Below, piece after piece: positions 52,035 through 61,017 of a stretch of DNA of 64,000 bases. The stretch is taken from the NCBI RefSeq assembly GCF_013377755.1, contig NZ_JABXWR010000001.1:1561104-1625103 (forward strand). The letters run 5' to 3'. The notes under the pieces were generated by a model, which was given only the letters and a program-made list of their open reading frames with translations, did no database searches and had not been told where the DNA came from. Position 1 is the stretch's first letter; every line of letters begins with the position of its first letter. This stretch comes from Methanofollis tationis. GTDB taxonomy: Archaea; Halobacteriota; Methanomicrobia; Methanomicrobiales; Methanofollaceae. The translations under genes and the position numbers were made by a program.

Positions 52035-52748
52035 ATGGACGTTATGGGATTTATGCAGGCGATGGGGATGAGCGGCATCCCCATCATCGCCGCCTTTTTT
52101 ATCGGGCTGATGATGGCGATGAGCCCGTGCCCGCTCGCAACCAACATCACCGCCATTGCCTATGTCTCCCGCCGGATCGATACCGGTCGCCGCACCCTTC
52201 TGGTCGGGGTGCTCTACGGTGCCGGGAGAACGGTCGCGTACGTGGCCATCGCAGCGGCGATCGTCTATGCGGGCCTGAATGTGCAGGCCGTCTCCTTCTT
52301 TCTCCAGGACTACGGGGAGATGCTCATCGGGCCGCTGCTCCTCCTCCTTGGCGTCCTGATGCTCGATCTCGTCGAGATCAACCTTCCAGGAGGCGGGAGG
52401 TGGCTCACCTCCCTTATGGAGTGGTTTTCCGAGAAAGGAGTTGCAGGGAGTTTTGTTCTCGGCGTTCTGTTCGCACTCAGTTTCTGCCCGTTCAGCGCCG
52501 TGCTCTTCTTCGGCATGCTCATTCCCCTCGCCCTGAACACCGGCGACGCCATCCTCGTGCCGGCGGTCTTTGGCGTTGCAACGGCCCTGCCGGTCATTCT
52601 GGTCTCTCTGCTGCTCGTCCGCGGGGTGGGGCAGGCGGCGCGGCTGATGCAGCGGGCGCAGGAGGTTGATCTCTGGGTGAAGAGATGCGTCGCCGTGGTG
52701 TTCATCGCGATCGGCCTCTACTCCCTCGGAAACGTGTGGTTGTGGTGA
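52035..52748 (+). CDS. ArsG-like DsbD/CcdA-type permease
   Basis: A 237-residue membrane protein with six helices. Paired cysteines lie in MAMSPCPLATNITAIAYVSR and LSFCPFSAVLFFGM, at the positions of the DsbD/CcdA transmembrane redox centre. It matches the family annotated as aromatic aminobenzylarsenical efflux permease ArsG. It may export trivalent arsenicals or move reducing power across the membrane to the ArsF-like lipoprotein; both are inference. Confidence 0.82.
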   Translation: MDVMGFMQAMGMSGIPIIAAFFIGLMMAMSPCPLATNITAIAYVSRRIDTGRRTLLVGVLYGAGRTVAYVAIAAAIVYAGLNVQAVSFFLQDYGEMLIGPLLLLLGVLMLDLVEINLPGGGRWLTSLMEWFSEKGVAGSFVLGVLFALSFCPFSAVLFFGMLIPLALNTGDAILVPAVFGVATALPVILVSLLLVRGVGQAARLMQRAQEVDLWVKRCVAVVFIAIGLYSLGNVWLW

Positions 52749-52853
52749 GGCTGCGGGGTGCCGTGTGGGCACCTTCGTAGAGATGAAAAGAGTTCAAGAT
52801 TTTCTGAACAATCTTTATCTCATCTCCCGCCATCACTCCCTCTGGTGATACCC

Positions 52854-53855
52854 ATGGACGGATATGCCGGAAAGATAGTTTATGCAGATCTCGGCAGGGG
52901 CACAGTCGAGATACGCCCGACCCCTGACGACCTGAAGCGCCAGTACCTCGGCGGAAGGGGGTTTGGCGCCCGCATCGTCGCGGATCGGGTGGATCCCACC
53001 ACCGATCCGCTCTCACCCGCGAACGTCTTTGTCCTCGCCTCGGGTCCGCTCACCGGGACGGGCATCCCCCTCGGGAGCCGCTACGAGGTGAGCGCGAAGT
53101 CGCCCCTGAACGGCACCCTCGCCTCCGCGAACAGCGGCGGGACCTTCGGCTGGAAGATCAAGAAGGCCGGGTTCGACGCGGCGGTTATTTCTGGACGGTC
53201 AGAAAAGCCGGTCTATCTCTTCCTCAATGAAGGGTCGGCCGAACTCCGCGACGCCTCGCCCTACTGGGGCAGGGACGTCTATGAGACGACCGAAGCCCTC
53301 ATCGCCGATATCGGCGACCCGAAGGCGAAGGTGGCGTGCATCGGCCCGGCCGGCGAGAAGCAGAGCCTTATTGCCTGTATCATGAACGACGACGACCGGG
53401 CGGCCGGACGGAACGGGTTCGGGGCGGTGATGGGGAGCAAGAACCTCAAGGCGATCGTTGCTACCGGCAACCTCCCGATCGGGGTGGCCGATCAGGAGCG
53501 CCTCAACGCCGTGAAAGAGCGGATCCGCGAGAAGATCCAGAAGAACGGGATCTGCGAGGCATTGACGAAGTACGGCACCTCGGTGCTCGTCAACATCGTC
53601 AACGAGAACGGGATCCTCCCGACGCGCAACTTCCAGAGCGGCCATTTTGCAGGTGCCGAGAACATTTCGGGCGAGAAAATCGCGGAGACGATCCTGAAGA
53701 AGAACACCGGGTGCTATGCCTGCATCGTCCGGTGCAGCCGCGTCTGCGAGGTCGACGGCGAGGTGCACGAGGGGCCGGAGTACGAGCCGGTCTGGGCGTT
53801 CGGCGCCGATATCGGCAACGAAGATATCAAACTGGTGACGAAGGCGGCATGGGAG
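52854..53855 (+). pseudogene. aor: Aldehyde ferredoxin oxidoreductase, 5' part, split by an IS
   Basis: The first 334 codons of a tungsten/molybdenum pterin aldehyde:ferredoxin oxidoreductase. The N-terminus GKIVYADLGRGTVEI and ASGPLTGTGIPLGSRYEVSA are typical. CYACIVRC gives Cys287, Cys290 and Cys294, matching the first three 4Fe-4S ligands of the family. The frame is cut after Ala-Ala-Trp-Glu by the element at 53856 and stops at 53879. GGTGAT precedes the ATG by 4 nt. Removing the element and one 6-bp repeat restores an intact 591-residue gene. Confidence 0.93.
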
Positions 53856-55112
53856 GGTAGTGTTTCAGATCTTCTGTAATTCGTCTGAGCCCTGTCTCCT
53901 TGTTTGATCATTCCCCCTCCATCGTCAAATATCTTCTGCCGGTCACCCACTCCTCATTGATGTCCATCAGGATGGATCCTGCCAGCCTGAGGAGTGACTC
54001 TTCATTGGGAAAGGCCCCTACAACTTTGGTTCTCCGTTTCAGTTCCTTGTTGACTCTTTCCATCATGTTCGTCGTTCGGATCCGCTTTGCGTGCTCTTTC
54101 GGGAACGCCGTGTAACTCATAAGTCCCGGGATGAATCTCTCGATCGTATTGGCCGCTTTCCGATATCCTCGTTCGTTCAGATCGTCTGCAAGCTCCTGCA
54201 GTCTCTCCTCGTCCCCATATGCCTCCTTCAAGGACTCAGCAACTTCTTTCTGATGTTTCCGTGGAATATTCTTTAAAACCGCCCGGGTGCAATGGACCGA
54301 GCACATCTGCCACGATGCGCCGAGGAAGGTGGCTTCCGCCGCCTTCTGGATCCCGGCATGACCATCTGAGACAACCATCTTGACACCCACCAATCCTCGT
54401 TCTTTGAGGTCTTCGAACAATCCCGACCAGAACATCTCATTCTCGCAATCAGTGATTCTGGCTCCCAGGATTTCGCGGTAGCCATCCATTCGAACACCGG
54501 CGATCACCAGAAGAGCTTTGGTGATGTAGCGTGGTCCCTCTCTGACTTTGTAGTACGAAGCATCCACAAAGAGATAGGGAATCTCCTGTTCAATCGGCCT
54601 CTGAAGGAATGCATGGACCTGTTCATCGAGGTCCTTTGCTATCCTGGATACTGAAGCAGGAGAGAGTTGTTCGATGCCAAAATGAGCAACAATCTCCTGG
54701 ATCCGGCGGGTTGAGACTCCCTGAAGGTAGGATTCAAAGATAGCATTCTCAAGAGCCTTCTCAACCCGGGAATAGCGTCCAAATACCTGTGTTTCGAAGG
54801 GAAATTCTCGGAACTGCGGTTTCTGGAGGATCGTTTCTCCATATCGGGTTTTCAGAGATCGCTTCTTGTAGCCGTTTCGGTGAGCCTTCCGCGCATCGGT
54901 TCGTTCATACTGCTCGGCTCCCGCCTGGTGGAGGGCTTCGAGCAGCATCACCTGGTTGAGGAACCAGGTGATGAGGGTCTTCATGCCATTCTCATTATCG
55001 GAAAGATAATCTTCGATTAACGCTAAGGGATCCATGGCCCTGTTTCTCCTTTCTGCAAATCTAGGTTGGATTCAGGGCCAAATTATTTTTACAGAAGATT
55101 CGTTACACTATC
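53856..55112 (-). mobile_element. IS256-type insertion sequence, copy 2 (1257 bp)
   Basis: Same length and nearly the same sequence as copy 1 but in the opposite orientation. The ends are GGTAGTGTTTCAGATCTTCT on the left and, read from the right end, GATAGTGTAACGAATCTTCT. It is flanked by the direct repeat TGGGAG (53850-53855 and 55113-55118), a target duplication shorter than the 8-9 bp usual for IS256. Its transposase is intact, so this copy may be active. It splits the aldehyde ferredoxin oxidoreductase gene. Confidence 0.92.
53908..55035 (-). CDS. IS256-family transposase, intact
   Basis: A 375-residue transposase with DDE residues in LFVDASYYKVREG, MVVSDGHAGIQKA and NMMERVNKELKRR, and the mutator-type segment CSVHCTRAVLKNIPRK before the Glu. 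It differs from copy 1 at several residues and has Glu where copy 1 has a stop. It fills 90 percent of the element. Confidence 0.95.
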   Translation of the reverse strand: MDPLALIEDYLSDNENGMKTLITWFLNQVMLLEALHQAGAEQYERTDARKAHRNGYKKRSLKTRYGETILQKPQFREFPFETQVFGRYSRVEKALENAIFESYLQGVSTRRIQEIVAHFGIEQLSPASVSRIAKDLDEQVHAFLQRPIEQEIPYLFVDASYYKVREGPRYITKALLVIAGVRMDGYREILGARITDCENEMFWSGLFEDLKERGLVGVKMVVSDGHAGIQKAAEATFLGASWQMCSVHCTRAVLKNIPRKHQKEVAESLKEAYGDEERLQELADDLNERGYRKAANTIERFIPGLMSYTAFPKEHAKRIRTTNMMERVNKELKRRTKVVGAFPNEESLLRLAGSILMDINEEWVTGRRYLTMEGE

Positions 55113-55118
55113 TGGGAG

Positions 55119-55892
55119 TGCAACCGCCTCGGGCTCGATGCGATCGGGACGCCGGGGGCGATCGCCTGCGCGATGGAGATGCGCGAGAAGGGTTTCATCG
55201 ACGAGGGGCCGCAGTTTGGCGAGGTGGATGGTCTCCTCGATCTTGTCCGGCAGATCGGCTACCGCGAAGGATTCGGCGCCGAACTCGCCGACGGGTCCTA
55301 CCGTTTTGCTGAACGGCACGGCCACCCCGAACTCTCGATGAGCGTCAAGAAGCAGGACCTGCCGGCCTATGACCCGCGGGGGCTGCAGGGACACGGCCTG
55401 TCATACGCCACCTCGGTCAGGGGGGGCGACCATGTCTATGGCTATATGATCGCGCCCGAAGTGCTCGGCTCTCCCGAGAAGCTCGACCCCTATGTCAGCG
55501 AGGGGAAGGCCGGATGGGTGAAGATTTTCCAGGACCTCACGGCGGCGATCGACGCCTCCGGGATGTGCCTCTTCACCTCGTTCGCACTCGATGCAAAGGA
55601 TTATGCCGACCTGGTGGCGGCGACGACCGGGATGGCGATGGACGCCGACGCCCTGCTCAGGACAGGCGAGCGGATCTGGAACCTCCAGAAACTCTTCAAC
55701 ATCGGGGCGGGCTATACGAGGGCGGACGATACGCTCCCGGAGCGTCTGCTCACCGAGCCCCTGCAGGACCTCTCTCCGAAAGGCCGGGTCTGGGAGCCCG
55801 GTCGCCTGCTCGATGAGTACTATGCGCTGCGCGGCTGGGACGCGGAGGGCGTGCCGACGCCGGAGAAGGTAAAGGAACTCGGGCTCACGTGA
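55119..55892 (+). pseudogene. aor: Aldehyde ferredoxin oxidoreductase, 3' part
   Basis: The last 257 codons of the split gene, starting CNRLGLDAIGTPGAIACAME. It holds KKQDLPAYDPRGLQGHGLSY for cofactor binding and the fourth 4Fe-4S cysteine in DASGMCLFTSF (residue 484 of the rebuilt protein). The frame joins the 5' part exactly at the duplicated TGGGAG. Without the rest it cannot bind the whole pterin cofactor, so the enzyme is presumably lost unless the element excises. Confidence 0.93.
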
Positions 55893-55934
55893 GGTGTAGC
55901 GATACGTCCCGGGCCCGGGCGGGGAGATGATCTG

Positions 55935-56213
55935 ATGCAGGTGACGGTAAAGGCGTTTGCAACCTTTCGGCGATGGATGGAGCCGCAGGCAACGGTCGTG
56001 ATCGAGGAAGGCGCCACCGTCGCCGACCTGCTGACGGTGCTCACCGGACGGCATCCCGGGTTTGCCGGGGATATCTTCTCGGCGCCGGGCGTGCTGAAGG
56101 AGTATGTCAATATCCTGCTCAACGGGAGAAATGTCTATTTCCTGCAGGGCCTCTCAACCCCGCTCCACGAGGGCGATCTCGTCGCTCTCTTCCCGCCGGC
56201 GGGCGGGGGGTGA
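55935..56213 (+). CDS. MoaD/ThiS-family sulfur carrier
   Basis: A 92-residue ubiquitin-like protein ending in the required diglycine (LVALFPPAGGG). The core VTVKAFATFRRWM and VNILLNGRNVYFLQGLST is MoaD-like. It should carry thiocarboxylate sulfur for molybdopterin or tungstopterin synthesis, which fits its place 43 nt after the tungsto-enzyme gene. If transcription of the split gene stops at the element, this gene may be less expressed. Confidence 0.88.
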   Translation: MQVTVKAFATFRRWMEPQATVVIEEGATVADLLTVLTGRHPGFAGDIFSAPGVLKEYVNILLNGRNVYFLQGLSTPLHEGDLVALFPPAGGG

Positions 56214-56224
56214 GGGGGGCGCCG

Positions 56225-56920
56225 TCATCCCCGACCGGCGCTGTCCAGGAAGTTCCCGATGATCCGGCGGGAGAGGCGCTCCAGTTCGTCGCGCCACCCG
56301 CCGGCATACCCGGTCACCGCCTGCGGCGGCAGGCCGACCCGTCGCAGGTCGGTCTCGTAGACCGCCACCCATTCTTCGAGCATCCCGACGGTGACCTCGG
56401 GGTGGAACTGGAGGGCCCAGGCGTTCTTGAACCTGAAGGCCTGGTTTTTGCAGGAGCGCGAGGTCGCCAGGAGGTCGGCGCCCTTCGGGACGGCGAAGGT
56501 GTCGAAGTGCCATTCGATCGTCGGGAAGGTCCGCGGCACGCCGTCGAAGAGGGCGTCCTTCGTCCCCTCGCGCGTCAGGGTGAGGGGGAAGAGCCCGATC
56601 TCAGGGGCCGGGTTTCGCATAACCAGGCCGCCGAGCGCCTTCGCCAGGAGTTGCCCGCCCAGGCAGAAGCCGAGGTAGTGCCCGCCGCCCTGGACGAAGG
56701 TGCGGATCGCCGCATCGAGGTCGGCGAGGTGGGGGTAGCGCTCTTCTTGATAGACGTTCATCGGCCCGCCGAGGACGATCATGAGGTCCGCGTCTTCCGG
56801 GACGGGATCGCCGCGGTCCATCCGTGCGACCGTTGCGGAGATCCCCCGCTCTTCGAGGATCTCCTCGAGGAGGGGGCCCGGACCCTCGCAGGCGATGTGC
56901 TGGATCAGTGCTGCGTGCAT
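56225..56920 (-). CDS. Class I glutamine amidotransferase-like protein
   Basis: A 231-residue GATase1 domain. The nucleophile elbow is YLGFCLGGQLLAKALGG, and the catalytic His-Glu pair is in WALQFHPEVTVGML. Stand-alone members resemble GMP synthase glutaminases or act as gamma-glutamyl hydrolases; the partner is unknown. ATG at 56920 follows GGTGA closely. It is convergent with the MoaD-like gene (11 nt apart). Confidence 0.85.
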   Translation of the reverse strand: MHAALIQHIACEGPGPLLEEILEERGISATVARMDRGDPVPEDADLMIVLGGPMNVYQEERYPHLADLDAAIRTFVQGGGHYLGFCLGGQLLAKALGGLVMRNPAPEIGLFPLTLTREGTKDALFDGVPRTFPTIEWHFDTFAVPKGADLLATSRSCKNQAFRFKNAWALQFHPEVTVGMLEEWVAVYETDLRRVGLPPQAVTGYAGGWRDELERLSRRIIGNFLDSAGRG

Positions 56921-57069
56921 GGTTCACCGTGTTTTCGTGTGTTGTCCTGGAACGATCCTGCCTGAAGGCAAAAAAGATCCCCGGGATGAGGGAGGACCAT
57001 GGAATTGATGGAGATGGGTGCTCCCGGGGAGAGGTGGGGCGTGCGAGGTGTAATGCCGGGGGAGGAGGT

Positions 57070-57408
<339 letters not shown>

Positions 57409-58766
57409 TTACTCAGCCTCCATTGCGGGCTCGGTGGCCACAAAGTTCGGGTATGCGGACATGCCGTGCTCGCCGAGGTCGAGGCCCTGCTGCTCTTCGG
57501 CCGCGGAGACCCTGATCCCGAGGGTCATCTTCAGGATGCCGAAGACGAGCAGGCCCATGCCGAACGCCCACGCGAAGTTCACCACGGTGGATATCACCTG
57601 TGCGGTGAAGAAGTCTGCCCCGCCGAAGAGCAGGCCGGCAACACCGCCGTAGGTGCCGTCCGCGAAGATCCCGAGGGCGATCAGGCCCCATGCGCCGTTG
57701 ATGCCGTGGACCGAGATCGCACCCACCGGGTCGTCGATGTGCAGTTTCCAGTCGAGGAACCAGACCCCCAGGACGACCAGGATGCCGCCGACGATACCGA
57801 TCAGCACCGCCGAGGGGGGGTTCACCCAGGCGCACCCGGCCGTGATGGCGACCAGGCCCGCGATCGCGGCGTTGCCCGCCATCGAGACGTCGGGTTTGCC
57901 GTGCCATGCCCAGGTGAAGGCCATCGCCGTGACCATCGCCGCCGCCGCCGCAAGGGTGGTGTTCGCAGCGATGACCGAGATCCGCAGGTCGTTGCCCACC
58001 AGGGTCGAGCCGCAGTTGAACCCGTACCACCCGAACCAGAGGATGAAGACACCCAGGATGCCCAGGGTGACCGAGTGACCGGGGATTGCACGGGGTGTGC
58101 CGTCCTTTGCGTACTTCCCGATGCGGGGGCCGAGCAGGAGTGCACCTGCGAGGGCGACCCAGCCGCCGAGGGCGTGGACGACGCCCGAGCCCGCGAAGTC
58201 GAGGGCGCCGAGGCCAGAGAGCCAGCCGCCGCCCCAGATCCAGTGGCCGTAGAGCGGGTAGATGAGTGCCGTGATCGCCACGCTTGCCAGGATGTAGGTC
58301 GAGAACTTGCACCGCTCCGCGACCGCACCCGAGACGATCGTGGCGGCCGTGGCGGCGAAGACCATCTGGAAGAACCATGACTCGATGGTGGTCACGTCGT
58401 AGGCGTCGCCGATCAGGAAGAAGCCCGACCATCCCATCAGCCAGTCCATGCCCTGCATCGTGCCGTACATGATGGCGAAACCGACCACCCAGTAGGAGAG
58501 GGCGCCGATGGAGAAGTCCATCATGTTCTTCATCATGATGTTGGCAGCGTTCTTGGCCCTCGTAAAGCCGGTCTCGACCATCGAGAACCCGGCCTGCATG
58601 AACATGACGAGGAAGCCACAGATCAGTACCCAGATAAAGTCAAGGGCCGCTCCGGGGTTCTCTGCGATCGTCTCTTCCCCGAGGGGTCAGCCGCCGCCAC
58701 CGGGGCGGCGATAAGAAGCATCACGCAGAGCGCCGCAAGCGCCCAGATAATATGCTGCCGTTTCAT
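57409..58766 (-). CDS. amtB: Ammonium transporter AmtB with a frameshift in the signal peptide
   Basis: An Amt/Rh ammonium channel with eleven helices. The conserved core includes VMFMQAGFSMVETGFTRAKN, VHALGGWVALAGALLLG and twin histidines in VHGINGAWG and STVVNFAW context. The continuous frame starts only at 58605 and lacks the signal peptide and part of helix 1. A good start at 58766 (GGTGA upstream) encodes MKRQHIIWALAALCVMLLIA, then AAADPSG. After that, one base is missing from a C run at 58677-58680, and the frame resumes as ETIAENPGAALDFIW. Either a real mutation or a sequencing error. Rebuilt length 452 residues. Confidence 0.88.
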
Positions 58767-58798
58767 CAGTCTTCACCTGCTCCTGTCTGCGAGGAGTT

Positions 58799-58812
58799 GG
58801 AAAGATGTTTCC
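58799..58812. promoter_or_regulatory. NrpR-type operator upstream of amtB-glnK
   Basis: GGAAAGATGTTTCC is a GGAA-N6-TTCC palindrome, the form bound by the methanogen nitrogen repressor NrpR in Methanococcus. It lies between the amtB TATA box and its start codon, where a repressor would block transcription. Confidence 0.75.
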
Positions 58813-58820
58813 TTCTTACA

Positions 58821-58830
58821 TTTATAAATA
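58821..58830 (-). promoter_or_regulatory. TATA box of amtB-glnK
   Basis: TTTATAAATA (TATTTATAAA on the coding strand) is centred about 60 nt before the amtB start at 58766 and directly upstream of the operator. A second AT-rich element (ACTATATAAAAG, 58875-58886) lies further out. Confidence 0.65.
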
Positions 58831-59241
58831 TGTTCATTCTCCTTTGCCTCAGACATGAGGTAGGGCGGATGCAAACTATATAAAAGATCCCGGGGGATCG
58901 AGGCGGGGGATGAATCTCACGCTCTAGACGCGAAGGGCACGAAGAACGCGAAAAACTTTAGGTGCAGAGACTCTGCTGCCCTGGGGCTGCACCCCTGGAT
59001 CCTGCATATGATTGCCCCGGACATACGGGGACGTGCGGGCAGCAGGCCCGCCGGCAGAGGCTGCCTGATTTCCTATCCCCTCACGCGAAGCCGCGAAGGG
59101 CGCGAAAAACTGAACGTCGCAAACCCCTCCCCCGGCAGAGGCGCACCAGATTTTTCCTCTCCGCAGCGATCGGCCCGGAGAAGTGGTCCAATGCATGCAC
59201 AGCAGGATCTCCCGCTGGAAAAAAGTGTGGGGGGGCAGACC
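58831..59241. repeat. Non-coding stretch with two copies of a GCGAA-rich repeat
   Basis: No supported gene lies here. A degenerate repeat occurs twice: GACGCGAAGGGCACGAAGAA with CGCGAAAAACT at about 58927-58956, and CACGCGAAGCCGCGAAGGGC with GCGAAAAACT at about 59082-59111. Such reiterated GCGAAG motifs look like a dispersed intergenic repeat family. Function unknown. Confidence 0.45.
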
Positions 59242-60267
59242 TCAGTCCTGCCGGCCCCGTGCCCTCTTCTTCTTCGCGAGGAACTCGACCTTCGAGAGGT
59301 CGGCCTCGCCGCCCGCCTGGAGGAGGCCCGCCGCAAGGGCGCCCTCGACAAACCCTCTCCCGGTCGGCGTCCGGACGAGCAGCGTCGTATAGCCCTGCGG
59401 GCTCCCGACCGCCCCGGCCGAGATGTCGGCTGCGACCGCTGCGAAGTCGGTGCAGTGGTGGCACCCGGACGGGATGCAGGCTTCGAGGTCCTTGAGCGGG
59501 ATATCGACGGCGCGGCCGTCCGTCGTCGTCACTTCGAGTTTGCCCTTCACGTCCAGGCGGGAGACCTCCCAGGGCTCGATCCCCAGTTCGCCCCTGATCT
59601 TCCCCTCCATCAGTTTGCCGTAGTCGAAGGACTCCGTGCAGAAGAGCCCGACCAGGAGGCGCACCGCCCGCCCGTACGGGGCGAGGAGGTCGAAGTCGCT
59701 CGCCCGCATCCGTGCGACCGCCTCTGCGGCGCAGGGCACGGCGACGACGGCGACCCGCCGGTACTTTCTGACCACGACGGCCTCCTTCAGGGCGGCGAGC
59801 ATCGGCACCCACCAGTTGTACCGGCTTCCGGCCTGGGCGATGAGCGCCTCGCGTCGTGTGATCACCGTCGAAGCGGGTTTCTTCGTCCAGTGGTCCTCAG
59901 AAACCGTGACCACGGCGTCGATGAGCCCGGCATCGAGGGCGTGGGCCAGGATCGCCGTCACGGCCCCCCCGCTCTGTTTGCCCGGAACGGCGAAGGTCGC
60001 CCGTGCGGTGATCGCCTCCAGGTACTCGCACAGGAGGGGGGATGATACCTCGCCGCCCTCAACGCGTGGGCAGGCGCGGTAGCAGGCGCCGCACCTGACG
60101 CCGTCGTTCTCCATCTTGCAGTAGCCCGAGGACGTCGGGTGGTCCGGCGACCCCGGCGAAAAGGAGAGAGCGTCAGCCGGGCAGACTGCAACGCACGCTC
60201 CGCAGCGGGCGCAGAGCCCGGTGTCCCAGACCTCGGATTTCAGATCCCTGTAACTTTTTTCTGCCAT
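59242..60267 (-). CDS. FrhB/FdhB-like F420-binding iron-sulfur protein
   Basis: A 341-residue member of the F420 hydrogenase/dehydrogenase beta family. Two N-terminal ferredoxin motifs (LCARCGACVAVCPADAL and CGACYRACPRV) precede the FrhB-type flavin/F420 domain with VPGKQSGGAVTAILAHAL and later cysteines in GCHHCTDFAA. FrhB proteins pass electrons between F420 and Fe-S clusters. As the last gene of a glutamate synthase operon, it probably feeds F420H2 electrons to the synthase. GTG at 60273, right after the preceding stop, is an alternative start. Confidence 0.88.
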   Translation of the reverse strand: MAEKSYRDLKSEVWDTGLCARCGACVAVCPADALSFSPGSPDHPTSSGYCKMENDGVRCGACYRACPRVEGGEVSSPLLCEYLEAITARATFAVPGKQSGGAVTAILAHALDAGLIDAVVTVSEDHWTKKPASTVITRREALIAQAGSRYNWWVPMLAALKEAVVVRKYRRVAVVAVPCAAEAVARMRASDFDLLAPYGRAVRLLVGLFCTESFDYGKLMEGKIRGELGIEPWEVSRLDVKGKLEVTTTDGRAVDIPLKDLEACIPSGCHHCTDFAAVAADISAGAVGSPQGYTTLLVRTPTGRGFVEGALAAGLLQAGGEADLSKVEFLAKKKRARGRQD

Positions 60268-60273
60268 CTCCAC

Positions 60274-61017
60274 TCACTCCCAGGTGTATTTTCCGGCAAA
60301 TGGCCTGGCGCTCGCCGGGCCGATCCGGGTGTAGTCCGCCCCGAGCAGCGGGGCGGCCTCGACCCCGAAGTGCCGGCAGAACTCCTCGATCAGGGGCCGG
60401 ATCTGCGCCCGGTGCTCCTCGTCGAAGGGGAGCACCTTCGCCCCGATCGCGAGGCAATCTTCATCGATCTCGCCCCTGATGTAGATCTCGCCGCCGTGGA
60501 TCCCGCTTGCGATCCCGCGTTCGACGAACGGCCCCGTCTCGCCCTGGCGGAGGACGAGCACGATCCCGCCGGCCATGTACTCGCCGAGGTACGAACGGGC
60601 GCTCCCCCCGACGACGAGGCACGGGCGCTTCTCCTCATACTCCTTCATGTGGATCCCGCCGCGGTAGCCGATGTCGTCCCTGACAAAGACCTTCCCGCCG
60701 CGCATCGAGTGGGCGACGGCATCTCCCGCGCTCCCGTGGACGATGATCGTCCCGCCGTCCATCGTGTTGCCCGGCGCATGGTCGGCGTTGCCGTGGACGA
60801 CGAGCGTCGGGCCGCGCATGAGCATCCCGAGGTCGCCGCCGGGAACGCCGTTGACCGTGATCGTGACCTCGCCGACCAGTCCGTCGGCGATGAAGCGCTG
60901 GCCCAGGACGTGGTCGATGACGATCTCCTTCTCGCCGTCCCTGACCGCCGCCCTGATCTGTTTGTTCAGCGGCGTGTAGTGCAGGTCTGCTGCATCGATA
61001 TGCACGACCATCTTCAC
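60274..61017 (-). CDS. Glutamate synthase GXGXG-domain subunit
   Basis: A 247-residue beta-helix protein equal to the C-terminal domain of bacterial GltB. Repeats such as GNTMDGGTIIVHGSAGDAVA, RGGKVFVRDDIGYRGG and YLGEYMAGGIVLVL are the GXGXG pattern. In archaea this domain is a separate subunit. The GTG start overlaps the stop of the FMN subunit gene (GTGA); ATG at 61011 is the alternative. Confidence 0.92.
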   Translation of the reverse strand: MKMVVHIDAADLHYTPLNKQIRAAVRDGEKEIVIDHVLGQRFIADGLVGEVTITVNGVPGGDLGMLMRGPTLVVHGNADHAPGNTMDGGTIIVHGSAGDAVAHSMRGGKVFVRDDIGYRGGIHMKEYEEKRPCLVVGGSARSYLGEYMAGGIVLVLRQGETGPFVERGIASGIHGGEIYIRGEIDEDCLAIGAKVLPFDEEHRAQIRPLIEEFCRHFGVEAAPLLGADYTRIGPASARPFAGKYTWE

